Source: Pedobacter ginsengisoli
GTDB lineage: Bacteria; Bacteroidota; Bacteroidia; Sphingobacteriales; Sphingobacteriaceae
Length of the DNA stretch: 64,000 nucleotides
Direction: 5' to 3'
NCBI RefSeq assembly: GCF_030244015.1
Contig: NZ_JASSYX010000002.1
Location: 248,001 to 312,000 of the forward strand
Shown piece after piece: positions 1 to 8,941 of the stretch. Within the stretch, counting starts at the first letter, position 1. Each line of letters starts with the position of its first letter. The notes beneath the pieces are model-generated. The model was not told where the DNA came from. It was given only the letters and a program-made list of their open reading frames with translations, and ran no database searches. Position numbers and translations under genes: made by a program.

Positions 1-2
1 AC

Positions 3-257
3 GGTGACAATTATACCCGGAACCTCGCCTATTACTCCATCGGCCATGCTTCCAAATTTGTTCGCCCGGGTTCCGTACGCATTGCTTCAAATGACCTGAA
101 GGGCCTTCCTAATGTGGTATTCAGGACACCAGACGGCAAAAAGGTGTTAATCGTGGCCAATACTTCAAATGAAAGCCAAACCTTCAACATCAGCCTCGGT
201 GGAAAAACAACGACAGCGAGCCTCAACAAAGGCTCGGTAGCGACTTATATCTTTTAA
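3..257 (+). CDS. Glycoside hydrolase family 30 (glucosylceramidase-like), C-terminal fragment
   Basis: The reading frame is open from the window edge and ends with TAA at 255-257, giving the last 84 residues. The stretch YYSIGHASKFVRPGSVRI is the hallmark of the GH30 C-terminal beta-sandwich, which packs on the catalytic barrel; the remainder (VLIVANTSNESQTFNISLGG) also fits that domain. GH30 enzymes hydrolyse beta-linked glucans or xylans or glucosylceramide; the catalytic barrel lies outside the window, so the specificity cannot be read. It is followed 10 bp later by a GH5 gene on the same strand, so both probably belong to one polysaccharide-degrading operon. Confidence 0.78.
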   Translation, partial: GDNYTRNLAYYSIGHASKFVRPGSVRIASNDLKGLPNVVFRTPDGKKVLIVANTSNESQTFNISLGGKTTTASLNKGSVATYIF

Positions 258-267
258 ACATCAGAAC

Positions 268-2031
268 ATGCGCTTTAAAACATTAGAAATCATTTTTTCC
301 GTCGCTGTGGTGATGCTCCTCGCATCCCCTGAGGTTCAGGCACAGGGCTTTCTGAAAGCCGATGGAAAGCGAATTGTGAATGAAAAAAAAGAAAACGTAT
401 TGCTTAGGGGCGTCGGGCTGGGCGGCTGGATGCTCCAGGAAGGGTACATGCTGAAAATTCAGGATGAAGGCCAGCAATACCGAATCAGGGAAAGAATAAC
501 GGAACTGATGGGCGAAAGGCAGACACAGGAATTTTACGACTTGTGGCTGAGTAACCATACCCAGAAAATCGATGTAGATTCTATGAAAGCATGGGGCTTC
601 AACTCCATCAGGCTGCCCATGCATTTTAATCTCTACACACTACCTGTCGACAAAGAACCTATAGCCGGGCAAAATACCTGGCTGGATAAAGGATTTGCAC
701 TGACAGACAGCCTCCTGTCCTGGTGCAAAGCCAATCAGATGTACCTGATCCTGGACCTGCACGCAGCGCCCGGCGGACAAGGAAATGACCTCAATATTTC
801 AGACCGGGACCCTTCCAAGCCCTCTTTATGGGAAAGCGAAGCCAATCAGCAGAAGACCATAGCCCTCTGGAAGAAACTCGCAGAAAGATATGCCGATGAA
901 CCATGGATAGGTGCCTATGACATCATCAATGAGCCCAACTGGGGCTTTCAGGACCTGAAGAACGATAAGAACGGTATAAAAGAAAAGGGTAATGTTCCTT
1001 TGAAAAAACTAATGGTCGACATCACCAAAGCCATCCGTGAAGTAGACAAAAAACACATCATTATTATTGAAGGCAATGGCTGGGGCAATAACTATAGTGG
1101 TATTCTGCCTGCCTGGGACGATAATATGGTACTCAGCTTTCACAAATACTGGAGTCATAACGATCCTGCTTCTGCAGACCACATTGTTAAAATGCGGGAC
1201 CAGTACAACATGCCAGTCTGGCTTGGTGAGACCGGAGAGAATTCCAATGTCTGGTTTACCGAAGCCATACGTCTGTTTGAAAGCAACAACATCGGCTGGG
1301 CCTGGTGGCCCCTGAAGAAAGTTGGAGCCAACAATCCCATGGAGATCAGGTCCAATCTGAACTACAATGCTGTAGTCCGATACATGAACGGCAAAAGCAA
1401 TAAGCCGAAAGAAAGTAACGCCTACAGCGGCTTGATGGAACTTGCGGCCTATACCAAACTGGAGAGCACCATTATCCACCGCGATGTGATCGATGCCATG
1501 ATGCGTCAGCCTTTTTCCGCTGAAACCAAACCCTTTAAGCAGCACATCATTAAAAATAATTCGATAGTGAACGCAGTGGATTATGACCTTGGCAGAAACG
1601 GAATGGCTTATTTCGACAAAGATACGGCCGATTACCATGTATCAACGGGCAAATACAGTGCAGGCAATAAAGGCCGTGTATATAGAAACGACGGTGTCGA
1701 CATCAGCAAAGATTCGCTGAAATATGAAACTTATTATGTGAGCAGCATAGAGCCTGGAGAATGGCTGCAGTACACTGTCGATGTTAAAAAAGCAGGAAAT
1801 TATACACTAAAGCTGTGTATCGCCTCAGATGACGATAAAGCAAAGATCTCGGTCCTCCTGAACGGAAAAGCTGTAACAGCGGAAACCCAACTCCCAAATA
1901 CCGGCGGATTAAAAACTTTTCAGTCTGTCGAACTTAGAAACATTCCATTTAAAGCTGGAAAACAGGTTTTACGGGTGCGAGCAGATACGGGTTATTTCAA
2001 TTTTAGCTATATTCAGTTCGTTGAACAATAA
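268..2031 (+). CDS. Secreted glycoside hydrolase family 5 with C-terminal carbohydrate-binding module
   Basis: The 587-residue product starts with a signal peptide ending near VQAQ (residues 20-26). The GH5 barrel follows: LRGVGLGGWMLQEGYM near residues 46-61, the acid/base motif INEPNWG with Glu222, and the nucleophile motif WLGETGE with Glu321. Roughly residues 430-587 form a beta-sandwich module like CBM6/CBM35 (EPGEWLQYTVDVKKAGNYTL and a final GYFNFSYIQF). It probably cleaves a beta-glucan in the periplasm or at the surface. GH5 is broad, so the exact substrate is not assigned. It lies between a GH30 gene and two multiheme cytochromes with very short gaps, which suggests cotranscription. 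Confidence 0.85.
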   Translation: MRFKTLEIIFSVAVVMLLASPEVQAQGFLKADGKRIVNEKKENVLLRGVGLGGWMLQEGYMLKIQDEGQQYRIRERITELMGERQTQEFYDLWLSNHTQKIDVDSMKAWGFNSIRLPMHFNLYTLPVDKEPIAGQNTWLDKGFALTDSLLSWCKANQMYLILDLHAAPGGQGNDLNISDRDPSKPSLWESEANQQKTIALWKKLAERYADEPWIGAYDIINEPNWGFQDLKNDKNGIKEKGNVPLKKLMVDITKAIREVDKKHIIIIEGNGWGNNYSGILPAWDDNMVLSFHKYWSHNDPASADHIVKMRDQYNMPVWLGETGENSNVWFTEAIRLFESNNIGWAWWPLKKVGANNPMEIRSNLNYNAVVRYMNGKSNKPKESNAYSGLMELAAYTKLESTIIHRDVIDAMMRQPFSAETKPFKQHIIKNNSIVNAVDYDLGRNGMAYFDKDTADYHVSTGKYSAGNKGRVYRNDGVDISKDSLKYETYYVSSIEPGEWLQYTVDVKKAGNYTLKLCIASDDDKAKISVLLNGKAVTAETQLPNTGGLKTFQSVELRNIPFKAGKQVLRVRADTGYFNFSYIQFVEQ

Positions 2032-2048
2032 AAGCTACAAATTGGATT

Positions 2049-3230
2049 ATGAAAGGTAAAGGACGTCTACTCCTTATATTAAGCATTATATCAGTACTGG
2101 TGATCATTTTTTCACAATGTATGAACTCAGAGCCGGAACTTAAAGCTGCCGAAACCACCCGTGCAGGTGCAGAGACCTGTAAACAATGCCATCAGAAAGT
2201 ATATGACAACTACCTTCATGACAAGCATTCTATAACTTCCCGGCCGGTAAAAAACGATGACATTGTGAAAAACGCAATACCCAAATCTGATGCTTATCCG
2301 TTTACAAAAGAACTGAAAGTTGTGGTGGAAAAACGGAAAGATGGAATGTACCAGGTAGCTTATTTTAATGGCGAAAAGGGTATAGCAAGACGTTTTGATG
2401 TCGCTTTCGGATCGGGCAAGAATGTTTATACTTATGGGTCATGGACCGGCAATGGTATGGCACAATTGCCTTTGTCATATCTGAGGTCAATCAACGACTG
2501 GGTAAACAGTCCAAAATTCCCTAAAGACAGACCCTATTACTTTCAGCCGGTAGAACCGAGATGTTTTGAATGCCACAGCTCAAAGCTCGAATATACGCCT
2601 ATTGAAAATAAGGGCCTTTCCGTAGGTGTGAAAATGGAAGAAAAGTCATTGATCTATGGTATAGATTGCGAACGTTGCCACGGACCTGCCGGTCAGCATG
2701 TTGAATTTCACATCAAAAATCCTGAAGAGAAGCAATCCAGATACATCACACTTTATAAGTCGCTGACCCGGAAACAGAAAATTGATGCCTGTGCGGTATG
2801 CCATTCCGGAAATTCCCAGCATAAACTGCAGCCGACTTTCGGTTATAAACCCGGCGAGGACCTTGCTGCGTACTACGCAGAGCGGGCTGATCCAGTTTAC
2901 GCAGGAGCGGAGCCTGACGTACATGGAAACCAGGTACACCTGATGGAAAAAAGCCAGTGCTTCATTCAGAGCAAAAGTCTAGACTGTAGTACCTGCCATA
3001 ACCCTCATTCGTCTCAAAAAGAAGGGCTTACGGTTTACTCTAAAAAATGTATGTCCTGTCACGCAACTATAAAACACTCAGAAAAAACATTGTCCAATGC
3101 CATGGTAAAAACCAATTGTATTGATTGCCATATGCCTTTGCAGCCCTCAGAACTGATCAGTTTCCAGCAGGCCGGGCAAAAGGATGTGACGCCGTACATG
3201 CTGCATAACCACCGCATCGCGGTATATTAA
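2049..3230 (+). CDS. Heptaheme c-type cytochrome lipoprotein, copy 1
   Basis: This 393-residue protein has an N-terminal hydrophobic segment (residues 7-21) ending in FSQC, so Cys24 is a likely lipidation site followed by acidic residues. Seven CXXCH heme-binding motifs begin near residues 44, 172, 207, 248, 313, 334 and 357. It resembles multiheme cytochromes of the c554 type, which carry electrons outside the inner membrane; no catalytic site is recognisable. It starts 17 bp after the GH5 stop and 8 bp before a close paralogue, so the four genes look like one operon. The redox partner is unknown. Confidence 0.8.
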   Translation: MKGKGRLLLILSIISVLVIIFSQCMNSEPELKAAETTRAGAETCKQCHQKVYDNYLHDKHSITSRPVKNDDIVKNAIPKSDAYPFTKELKVVVEKRKDGMYQVAYFNGEKGIARRFDVAFGSGKNVYTYGSWTGNGMAQLPLSYLRSINDWVNSPKFPKDRPYYFQPVEPRCFECHSSKLEYTPIENKGLSVGVKMEEKSLIYGIDCERCHGPAGQHVEFHIKNPEEKQSRYITLYKSLTRKQKIDACAVCHSGNSQHKLQPTFGYKPGEDLAAYYAERADPVYAGAEPDVHGNQVHLMEKSQCFIQSKSLDCSTCHNPHSSQKEGLTVYSKKCMSCHATIKHSEKTLSNAMVKTNCIDCHMPLQPSELISFQQAGQKDVTPYMLHNHRIAVY

Positions 3231-3238
3231 CCGGAAAT

Positions 3239-4420
3239 ATGAAGGGCGGGGGACGTTTGGTGCTGATATTTGGCTTGATAACAGCCCTGATCATCTGCTT
3301 TGCTCAATGTATGGATTCCGGAAAAGAACTAAAGGCGACAGAAACCAGTATTGCCGGAGCGGAGACCTGCAGGCAGTGTCACCAGCAGGTTTACGCAAAT
3401 CACCTCCGAGACCCGCATACCCATACTTCGCACTCTGTATTGGTTGATGATCCTTTAAACCATACAGTTCCCCGGTCCAATACATTCGAATTTAATAAAC
3501 GGCTGAAAGTGCTGGTCGAAAAAAGAAAGGGTGCCCTATACCAGGTGGCTTATCTCGATGGGCGGGAAACCATGGCTAGGCCCATGAACATTGCCATAGG
3601 CTCCGGCAAACATTCTTTTACTTTTGGATCCTGGAACGGCTCTATACTTCATCAGCTGCCTTTGTCCTATTTCAGGTCGGTAAACAGTTGGGCCAACAGC
3701 CCGGGTTTTCCTTCAGATAAAGCTTATTTCACGAGATCACTGCAGGTAAAATGCCTCGAATGTCACAGTTCCTACATCCGGCACACCATCGAACAGACTT
3801 CGGCCCTAGCGGTAAAAGAGAAGCTGGTCAAAAAATCCCTCGTTTACGGTATAGATTGCGAACGCTGTCACGGCGCGGCAGGCAAGCATGCAGAATTTCA
3901 CCTCAAAAACCCTGAGGTCCAGCAGGCAAAGTATGTGGTGCTATACCGCTCGCTGACCCGCAGGCAAAAGCTGGACGCCTGTGCAGTCTGTCATTCGGGT
4001 GCCGCACAGGAAGAACTCAAATCTACGTTTGGCTACCAGCCTGGTGAAGATCTGAATGAATATTTTGGTCATGTACCCGGGGTTAGTGCAGAATCAGAGC
4101 CGGATGTACACGGCAACCAGATCCAGATGCTGTCACGGAGCAAGTGCTTTACCAATAGCACCACTATGGATTGCGGTACCTGTCATAGTCCTCATTCTGT
4201 TCAGAAAGAGGGATTTGCAGTATATTCAAAAAAATGCATTTCCTGCCACGCGGAAATAAAGCATTCTGTAAAGACCCTGGCCAATGCCATGGTAAAAACC
4301 AATTGCATAGATTGTCATATGCCTTTGCAATCTTCAAAAGTCATCAGTTTTCAGCAGGCTGGACAACAGGGTGTGAGCGCTTACAAGCTTCATACCCATC
4401 GTATTGCGGTGTACCATTAG
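3239..4420 (+). CDS. Heptaheme c-type cytochrome lipoprotein, copy 2
   Basis: This is a tandem paralogue of the preceding gene with the same length (393 residues). The lipobox-like FAQC (Cys24) and seven CXXCH motifs (CRQCH, CLECH, CERCH, CAVCH, CGTCH, CISCH, CIDCH) sit at almost the same positions. The most conserved parts are YGIDCERCHG, the SLTR..Q..DACAVCHSG block and AMVKTNCIDCHMPLQ; the region between hemes 1 and 2 has diverged most. This pattern suggests an old duplication with heme sites retained. It is probably an extracytoplasmic electron carrier; whether the pair form a heterodimer is inference. Confidence 0.8.
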   Translation: MKGGGRLVLIFGLITALIICFAQCMDSGKELKATETSIAGAETCRQCHQQVYANHLRDPHTHTSHSVLVDDPLNHTVPRSNTFEFNKRLKVLVEKRKGALYQVAYLDGRETMARPMNIAIGSGKHSFTFGSWNGSILHQLPLSYFRSVNSWANSPGFPSDKAYFTRSLQVKCLECHSSYIRHTIEQTSALAVKEKLVKKSLVYGIDCERCHGAAGKHAEFHLKNPEVQQAKYVVLYRSLTRRQKLDACAVCHSGAAQEELKSTFGYQPGEDLNEYFGHVPGVSAESEPDVHGNQIQMLSRSKCFTNSTTMDCGTCHSPHSVQKEGFAVYSKKCISCHAEIKHSVKTLANAMVKTNCIDCHMPLQSSKVISFQQAGQQGVSAYKLHTHRIAVYH

Positions 4421-4520
4421 CGAATATGCTGAGTTTAGCCTGTGGTAATATCCATAACGACTTCACTGTGGTTTAATGACGGCTTCATTACAGGTATTGG
4501 ACGGCTTTAGCCGAGGAAAA

Positions 4521-4542
4521 CCCGTTATGGACCCGTTATGGA
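4521..4542. repeat. 11-bp perfect tandem repeat
   Basis: The unit cccgttatgga occurs twice back to back in the 211-bp gap between the second cytochrome and the PI-PLC-like gene. It follows a small GGCT/AGCC hairpin at 4502-4511. No function is apparent. Confidence 0.6.
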
Positions 4543-4631
4543 GCCGATATAAATATTAACGCAGGCATAACACATTACATTTGGTAGTAGAGAAATAATA
4601 ACGGTATTTTGTTATAAATAAGAAACCATAT

Positions 4632-5396
4632 ATGCGGTCACTACTTTTTTTAACAATTGCCTGTCTGCTCTGCACCACGGGACTAGCGCAGGTCAGGCCC
4701 CTGTCAAATGCGCACGCACACAATGACTATGAACATAAGCGCCCGCTTTTGGATGCACTGGGTTTCGGCTTTACCAGTGTCGAGGCTGATATTTACCTGA
4801 TCGGCAATGAGCTGTATGTCTCCCACAATTACCCAAAGGAACTGAAGGGGATTACCTTGAAAGAGCTCTACCTCGATCCGTTGCAGGCAATCTTACAGAA
4901 AAACAAAAATAAGGTTTATCCAGGTTATAATGGTGTTTTTTATCTCATGATCGACCTGAAAAGCGATGGTGTGACCACATACAATAAGCTGCATGAACTG
5001 GTTTCAAAATATCCGGAGTTTAAGAAAAATCCCAATTTCACGATTTTTCTGAGTGGGAAGGACCTGACTTATACCTTTAAAATGGAGGACAGGATTATGG
5101 CTGCCGACGGCAGGCCTAAAGACATTGGCGCTGGGTACGCCATCAGCGAGATGCCGGTGATCAGTGAATCTTTTTCAACGGTAACGGGTTGGAAAGGGAA
5201 GGCTGAACCCTCTGAAGCAGAGTGGGGGAAAGCGGAGGCATTTATAAATGCAGTACATATGGATGGCAGAAAATGCCGGCTTTGGGCAAGTCCGGATAAT
5301 GAGGCGGCATGGACAAGGTTCCTGGGCTATAAAATGGATTTTATCAATACAGATAAGCTGAAAGAACTTGCTGAGTTTCTGGGCCGCACCAGGTAA
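4632..5396 (+). CDS. PI-PLC/GDPD-family phosphodiesterase-like secreted protein
   Basis: The 254-residue protein has a signal peptide (MRSLLFLTIACLLCTTGLAQ) and begins its mature part with NAHAHNDYEHKRPLLDAL, then VEADIYLIGNELYVSHNYP. These are the N-terminal histidine and acidic motifs of the PI-PLC/glycerophosphodiester phosphodiesterase superfamily, in the uncharacterised subgroup containing AIM6-like proteins. By family analogy it would hydrolyse a phosphodiester in a lipid head group in the periplasm, but the substrate is not known. A terminator follows. Confidence 0.75.
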   Translation: MRSLLFLTIACLLCTTGLAQVRPLSNAHAHNDYEHKRPLLDALGFGFTSVEADIYLIGNELYVSHNYPKELKGITLKELYLDPLQAILQKNKNKVYPGYNGVFYLMIDLKSDGVTTYNKLHELVSKYPEFKKNPNFTIFLSGKDLTYTFKMEDRIMAADGRPKDIGAGYAISEMPVISESFSTVTGWKGKAEPSEAEWGKAEAFINAVHMDGRKCRLWASPDNEAAWTRFLGYKMDFINTDKLKELAEFLGRTR

Positions 5397-5458
5397 GCTA
5401 AGCCCTGAGGAGAGGCATAGCCGCAGGAGAGCTGGACATATAATGTTTGTAAAATAAA

Positions 5459-5494
5459 AATCCCTCCTTCTTTACAAAAGGGGGGATTCTTTAT
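5459..5494. terminator. Bidirectional terminator between convergent genes
   Basis: The arms AATCCCTCC (5459-5467) and GGGGGGATT (5480-5488) pair with one T-G wobble around a 12-nt loop. T-rich tracts follow on both strands. It sits between the PI-PLC-like gene and the convergent PUR-alpha-like gene. Confidence 0.7.
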
Positions 5495-5511
5495 TTCTTG
5501 TTTAGGAGATT

Positions 5512-5841
5512 TTAGAATGAAAAATCGTCGCTTTGAACTCTGCTGGGTACTCCTTCGTGGTTCTCTGAGTACTCATAACGTTTTTCAACTACTTCCTGGT
5601 GGTTTTTAATGTAATCAACCGTTTCATTTAAGCCTTCGGCAAATTTCTCAAAATCCTCTTTGTATAAAAAGATCTTATGTTTCACGAAAACGCCGTCTTC
5701 AAGTCTTTTCTTACTTTCGGTCAAGGTTAGGTAGTAATCTCCTGATCTAGTGGCCTTTACATCAAAAAAATAAGTTCTTTTACCAGCTCTTACTTTCTTT
5801 GAAAAAACCTCTTCTCTCTCTTTGTTGTCAAATTCTCCCAT
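5512..5841 (-). CDS. PUR-alpha-like DNA/RNA-binding protein (DUF3276)
   Basis: This 109-residue cytosolic protein contains one PUR repeat, with FSKKVRAGKRTYFFDVKATR followed by YYLTLTESKK and KHKIFLYKEDFEKFAEGL. The length and pattern fit the bacterial PUR/DUF3276 family, small dimeric single-stranded nucleic-acid binders related to eukaryotic Pur-alpha and Borrelia BpuR. Its targets here are unknown. It is a stand-alone gene between a convergent neighbour and an ABC exporter gene. Confidence 0.85.
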   Translation of the reverse strand: MGEFDNKEREEVFSKKVRAGKRTYFFDVKATRSGDYYLTLTESKKRLEDGVFVKHKIFLYKEDFEKFAEGLNETVDYIKNHQEVVEKRYEYSENHEGVPSRVQSDDFSF

Positions 5842-5914
5842 GGTTGCTTTAGCTCTTGGTTTTGGTTGCTTGGGTAAATATAAAGGATTAATTGTTAAAG
5901 TTCAAAATAGAAAA

Positions 5915-7705
5915 TTAAACAGACTGGTTTTCCTCCTCCAGCAGCTGGTTTTGGTACATTTCTGCATAAGCACCCTCCTGACCCAGCAATTCGCTATGGG
6001 TTCCCTGTTCGATGATCCTGCCTTCGTCGAGGACAAGGATCTTATCTGCATTCTTAATGGTTGAGATCCGGTGCGCAATGAGGATACTGGTCTTGCCATG
6101 CATCAGCCTGCCCAGATTGTTGAGTATCTCCTCTTCCGTACGGGTATCAACCGCTGACAGGCAATCGTCAAAAATGAGTATTTTGGGCGCTTTTATAAGG
6201 GCCCGGGCTATGGAGACCCTTTGTTTTTGTCCGCCGGAAAGCGTGATGCCCCGCTCACCGAGCATGGTTTCAAATTTATGCTCGAAATCGACAATATTGT
6301 GGTAAACAGCAGCATTTTTTGAGGCGGTTTCTACGTCTTCCCGGGTAACATTGTCCATACCAAATGCGATGTTGTTTTTTATGGTATCGGAAAAAAGGAA
6401 TACTTCCTGGGGTACAAATCCTATCTGGTCTCTGTAATGCTGCAAGTTAAGGGTGTTTATTGGGGTATCGTCTATCTTTACAGTTCCACTGTCAACATCA
6501 TACATGCACATGATGAGGTTTGCCAGTGTGGATTTGCCGGAGCCCGTTCTCCCGATGATGGCTACGAACTGCCCGTTTTCAATTTCGAAGCTAACATCCC
6601 TGATGGCTTCGATGCCTGTGTCCGGATAGGTAAAGCTCACATTTTCAAACCTGATATTCCCCTTAAGCGGTAAGGCAAGGTTGTCTTTTGATGTGATGTC
6701 GGACTTGAGCTGCAAAAACTCATTGATCCTTTTTTGAGAGGCGGAGGCCCTTTGAATTAGTGTGGTGACCCAGCCTAGCATGGAAACAGGAAAGGTGAGC
6801 TGGTTTACATACACGATGAACTCGGCAATGTTTCCCGGAGTAATGGAGCCACTGATTACCTGCCTGCCGCCCACATATACTGTAAGTATGGTGCTCAGGC
6901 CAACCAGCAGGACCATTGTCGGATAGAACAGTGCCTGCACCTTTACCAGGCTCATGGCATTCTTTTTATAACCATGGCTCTCCGCGGCAAATACTTCCTT
7001 GGTATGAGCTTCCCGTACATAAGACTTAATGACCCTGATCCCTGAAAAACGTTCCTGTACAAAGCTGGAAAGTTTGGACAGCTGCTCCTGGATCTGTTCG
7101 CTTTTCTGGTTGATCATCGTATTTACAAAATAAATGATGATCACCAGAACCGGTAATGGCAGTAAACAAAATATTGCGAGGGTGTTGTTTACAGAGAACA
7201 TGGCATATATGACCAGTACAAACAGGACGGCAGTGTTTATCGCATACATGATTGCCGGACCAACGTACATACGCACGCGGTTTACGTCTTCGGTGGCCCT
7301 GTTCATGAGGTCTCCGGTATTGTTGCGTCTGTAAAAACCAAGACTTAGCTTTTGATAGTGGGCATAGATCTCATTCTTCATGTCAAACTCAATATGCCTG
7401 GACATAAGGATGATGGTCTGCCGCATGAAGAACAGGAACAAGCCCCTGAGCAGGTAGAGTACAAGAACAATCAGACCGAAATAGAACAGGCTGTTGCTAA
7501 AGATGCTGTAAATGATGTCCCGGCGTTCAAATCCCTCAAACAGACGATAGATTTCGATATTTTCAGTGATCAGGTTGAATGCGTGACCGATCACCTGCGC
7601 CGGTATGACACCGAAGATATTGGAGATGATCACAAAGAAAATCCCTGGAATAATCCACCATTTGTATTTATAAAAGTACTTGTTTAAAAAACGAAGGTGT
7701 TTCAT
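5915..7705 (-). CDS. ABC exporter half-transporter (MsbA/MdlB type, permease plus ATPase)
   Basis: The 596-residue protein has about six membrane segments in residues 15-310 and a C-terminal ATPase. The ATPase has Walker A GRTGSGKST (Lys391), signature LSGGQKQR, Walker B ILIFDD and the H-loop AHRIST. The residue after Walker B is Asp (Asp514) where canonical exporters have the catalytic Glu; DD-LSAVD is typical of the degenerate-site subunit of heterodimeric exporters such as TM287 or BmrC. No partner half-transporter gene lies nearby. Substrate (drug, lipid or peptide) cannot be read. It is divergent from the leucine-dehydrogenase-like gene. Confidence 0.88.
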   Translation of the reverse strand: MKHLRFLNKYFYKYKWWIIPGIFFVIISNIFGVIPAQVIGHAFNLITENIEIYRLFEGFERRDIIYSIFSNSLFYFGLIVLVLYLLRGLFLFFMRQTIILMSRHIEFDMKNEIYAHYQKLSLGFYRRNNTGDLMNRATEDVNRVRMYVGPAIMYAINTAVLFVLVIYAMFSVNNTLAIFCLLPLPVLVIIIYFVNTMINQKSEQIQEQLSKLSSFVQERFSGIRVIKSYVREAHTKEVFAAESHGYKKNAMSLVKVQALFYPTMVLLVGLSTILTVYVGGRQVISGSITPGNIAEFIVYVNQLTFPVSMLGWVTTLIQRASASQKRINEFLQLKSDITSKDNLALPLKGNIRFENVSFTYPDTGIEAIRDVSFEIENGQFVAIIGRTGSGKSTLANLIMCMYDVDSGTVKIDDTPINTLNLQHYRDQIGFVPQEVFLFSDTIKNNIAFGMDNVTREDVETASKNAAVYHNIVDFEHKFETMLGERGITLSGGQKQRVSIARALIKAPKILIFDDCLSAVDTRTEEEILNNLGRLMHGKTSILIAHRISTIKNADKILVLDEGRIIEQGTHSELLGQEGAYAEMYQNQLLEEENQSV

Positions 7706-7785
7706 GAGCAGGTAAAGTTAACCAAATGAAGATAATTTTTTTAAACACTTTGGTTAAAACAATGTAAATACTGCTTTTTTTATAC

Positions 7786-7793
7786 TAGTTTTG
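7786..7793 (+). promoter_or_regulatory. Predicted -7 element for the leucine-dehydrogenase-like gene
   Basis: TAGTTTTG matches the Bacteroidota -7 consensus TAnnTTTG and ends 25 bp before the ATG at 7819. No good TTG -33 element is visible at the usual distance. Confidence 0.5.
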
Positions 7794-7818
7794 CGGCATA
7801 TCTGATAAACAAAATAAT

Positions 7819-8907
7819 ATGTTGGCCAATAGCTCAGTTGTGAATTCAGTTTTAGATCAAATAGGTGCCTCTGGGCATAAAAAGGTTGTTTTTTGTAATG
7901 ACCCGGACACCGGTTTAAAAGCAATTATTGCTATTCATGATACCACATTGGGGCCAGCTATCGGTGGTACCCGGATGTGGAACTACGCTACAGAAGCCGA
8001 GGCGCTTGAAGATGTGCTGAGGCTGAGCAGGGCCATGACCTATAAATCAGCCATTACGGGGATCAATCTCGGCGGCGGAAATGCGGTGATCATCGGCGAT
8101 TCCCGTAAGGGAAAATCTGAAGCGATGATGAGAAGTTATGGCCGCTTCATCAAAAACCTGAATGGTGAATTCATTACAGCAGAAGATGTGGGTACAAATA
8201 CCAGGGATATGGAATATATCCGTATGGAAACTACGCATGTAACCGGTGTTCCTGAATCATTGGGCGGTGCCGGAAATCCTGCGCCGACTACTGCCAAAGG
8301 GGTTTACCTGGGGATCAAAGCTTGTGTAAAAGAAGTATTTGGCACGGATATGCTGGCCGGACGGTCTGTGGTGGTGCAAGGCATCGGAAACGTAGGTGAG
8401 CATCTGGTTGAGCTGCTGAGGGCGGAGAACGTGGAAGTTTATATCAGTGACATTAACGAGGAACGTTTGCAGCATGTAGCCCGCACTTATAAGGCCAAGC
8501 CGATTGCAGCTGATAAGATCTTTGGCCTGAATGCTGACATCTACGCACCTTGCGCACTTGGAGCTACGGTAAACGACAAGACCATTGATAAAATGAAGTT
8601 TGCCATTATCGCTGGTTCGGCCAACAACCAGCTTGCTGATGAGCAGATTCATGGAAAAATGCTGCTGGATAAGGGTATTTTGTTTGCTCCGGATTACCTG
8701 ATCAATGCGGGTGGTCTGATCAGTTGTTATTCCGAATTGACGGGTTACGGAAAAAAACGGACCATACAGCTCACTGAAAATATTTATAATGCAACAAGAG
8801 ACGTAATCAGGATGTCTAAAAAAGATAATATCCCAACGATATGGGCAGCCAACCGGCTCGCAGAACAACGAATAATTGACATCAAAAAAATAAAATCATC
8901 ATTTTAA
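7819..8907 (+). CDS. Leucine/valine dehydrogenase-like protein lacking the expected catalytic lysine
   Basis: The 362-residue protein aligns throughout with leucine dehydrogenases (Glu/Leu/Phe/Val dehydrogenase family): GPAIGGTRMW, AMTYKSA, TAEDVGT, the Rossmann motif VQGIGNVGEHL, and APDYLINAGG. The family uses NAD to deaminate branched-chain amino acids. The substrate-binding Lys (Lys76 in MTYK) is present. Twelve residues later the catalytic Lys of the GGGK motif is replaced by Asn (Asn88, codon aat at 8080-8082, in NLGGGNAVI). This predicts loss or change of dehydrogenase activity unless another residue compensates. Length and all other blocks are intact, so it is not an obvious pseudogene. 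Confidence 0.82.
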   Translation: MLANSSVVNSVLDQIGASGHKKVVFCNDPDTGLKAIIAIHDTTLGPAIGGTRMWNYATEAEALEDVLRLSRAMTYKSAITGINLGGGNAVIIGDSRKGKSEAMMRSYGRFIKNLNGEFITAEDVGTNTRDMEYIRMETTHVTGVPESLGGAGNPAPTTAKGVYLGIKACVKEVFGTDMLAGRSVVVQGIGNVGEHLVELLRAENVEVYISDINEERLQHVARTYKAKPIAADKIFGLNADIYAPCALGATVNDKTIDKMKFAIIAGSANNQLADEQIHGKMLLDKGILFAPDYLINAGGLISCYSELTGYGKKRTIQLTENIYNATRDVIRMSKKDNIPTIWAANRLAEQRIIDIKKIKSSF

Positions 8908-8941
8908 TAAACACGGTAATTTACCACTCGTTCTTACATTC

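Noticed and set aside
8257..8868. 203-codon open frame on the minus strand
   Set aside because: It lies wholly within the well-conserved leucine-dehydrogenase-like gene on the other strand and shows no domain of its own.
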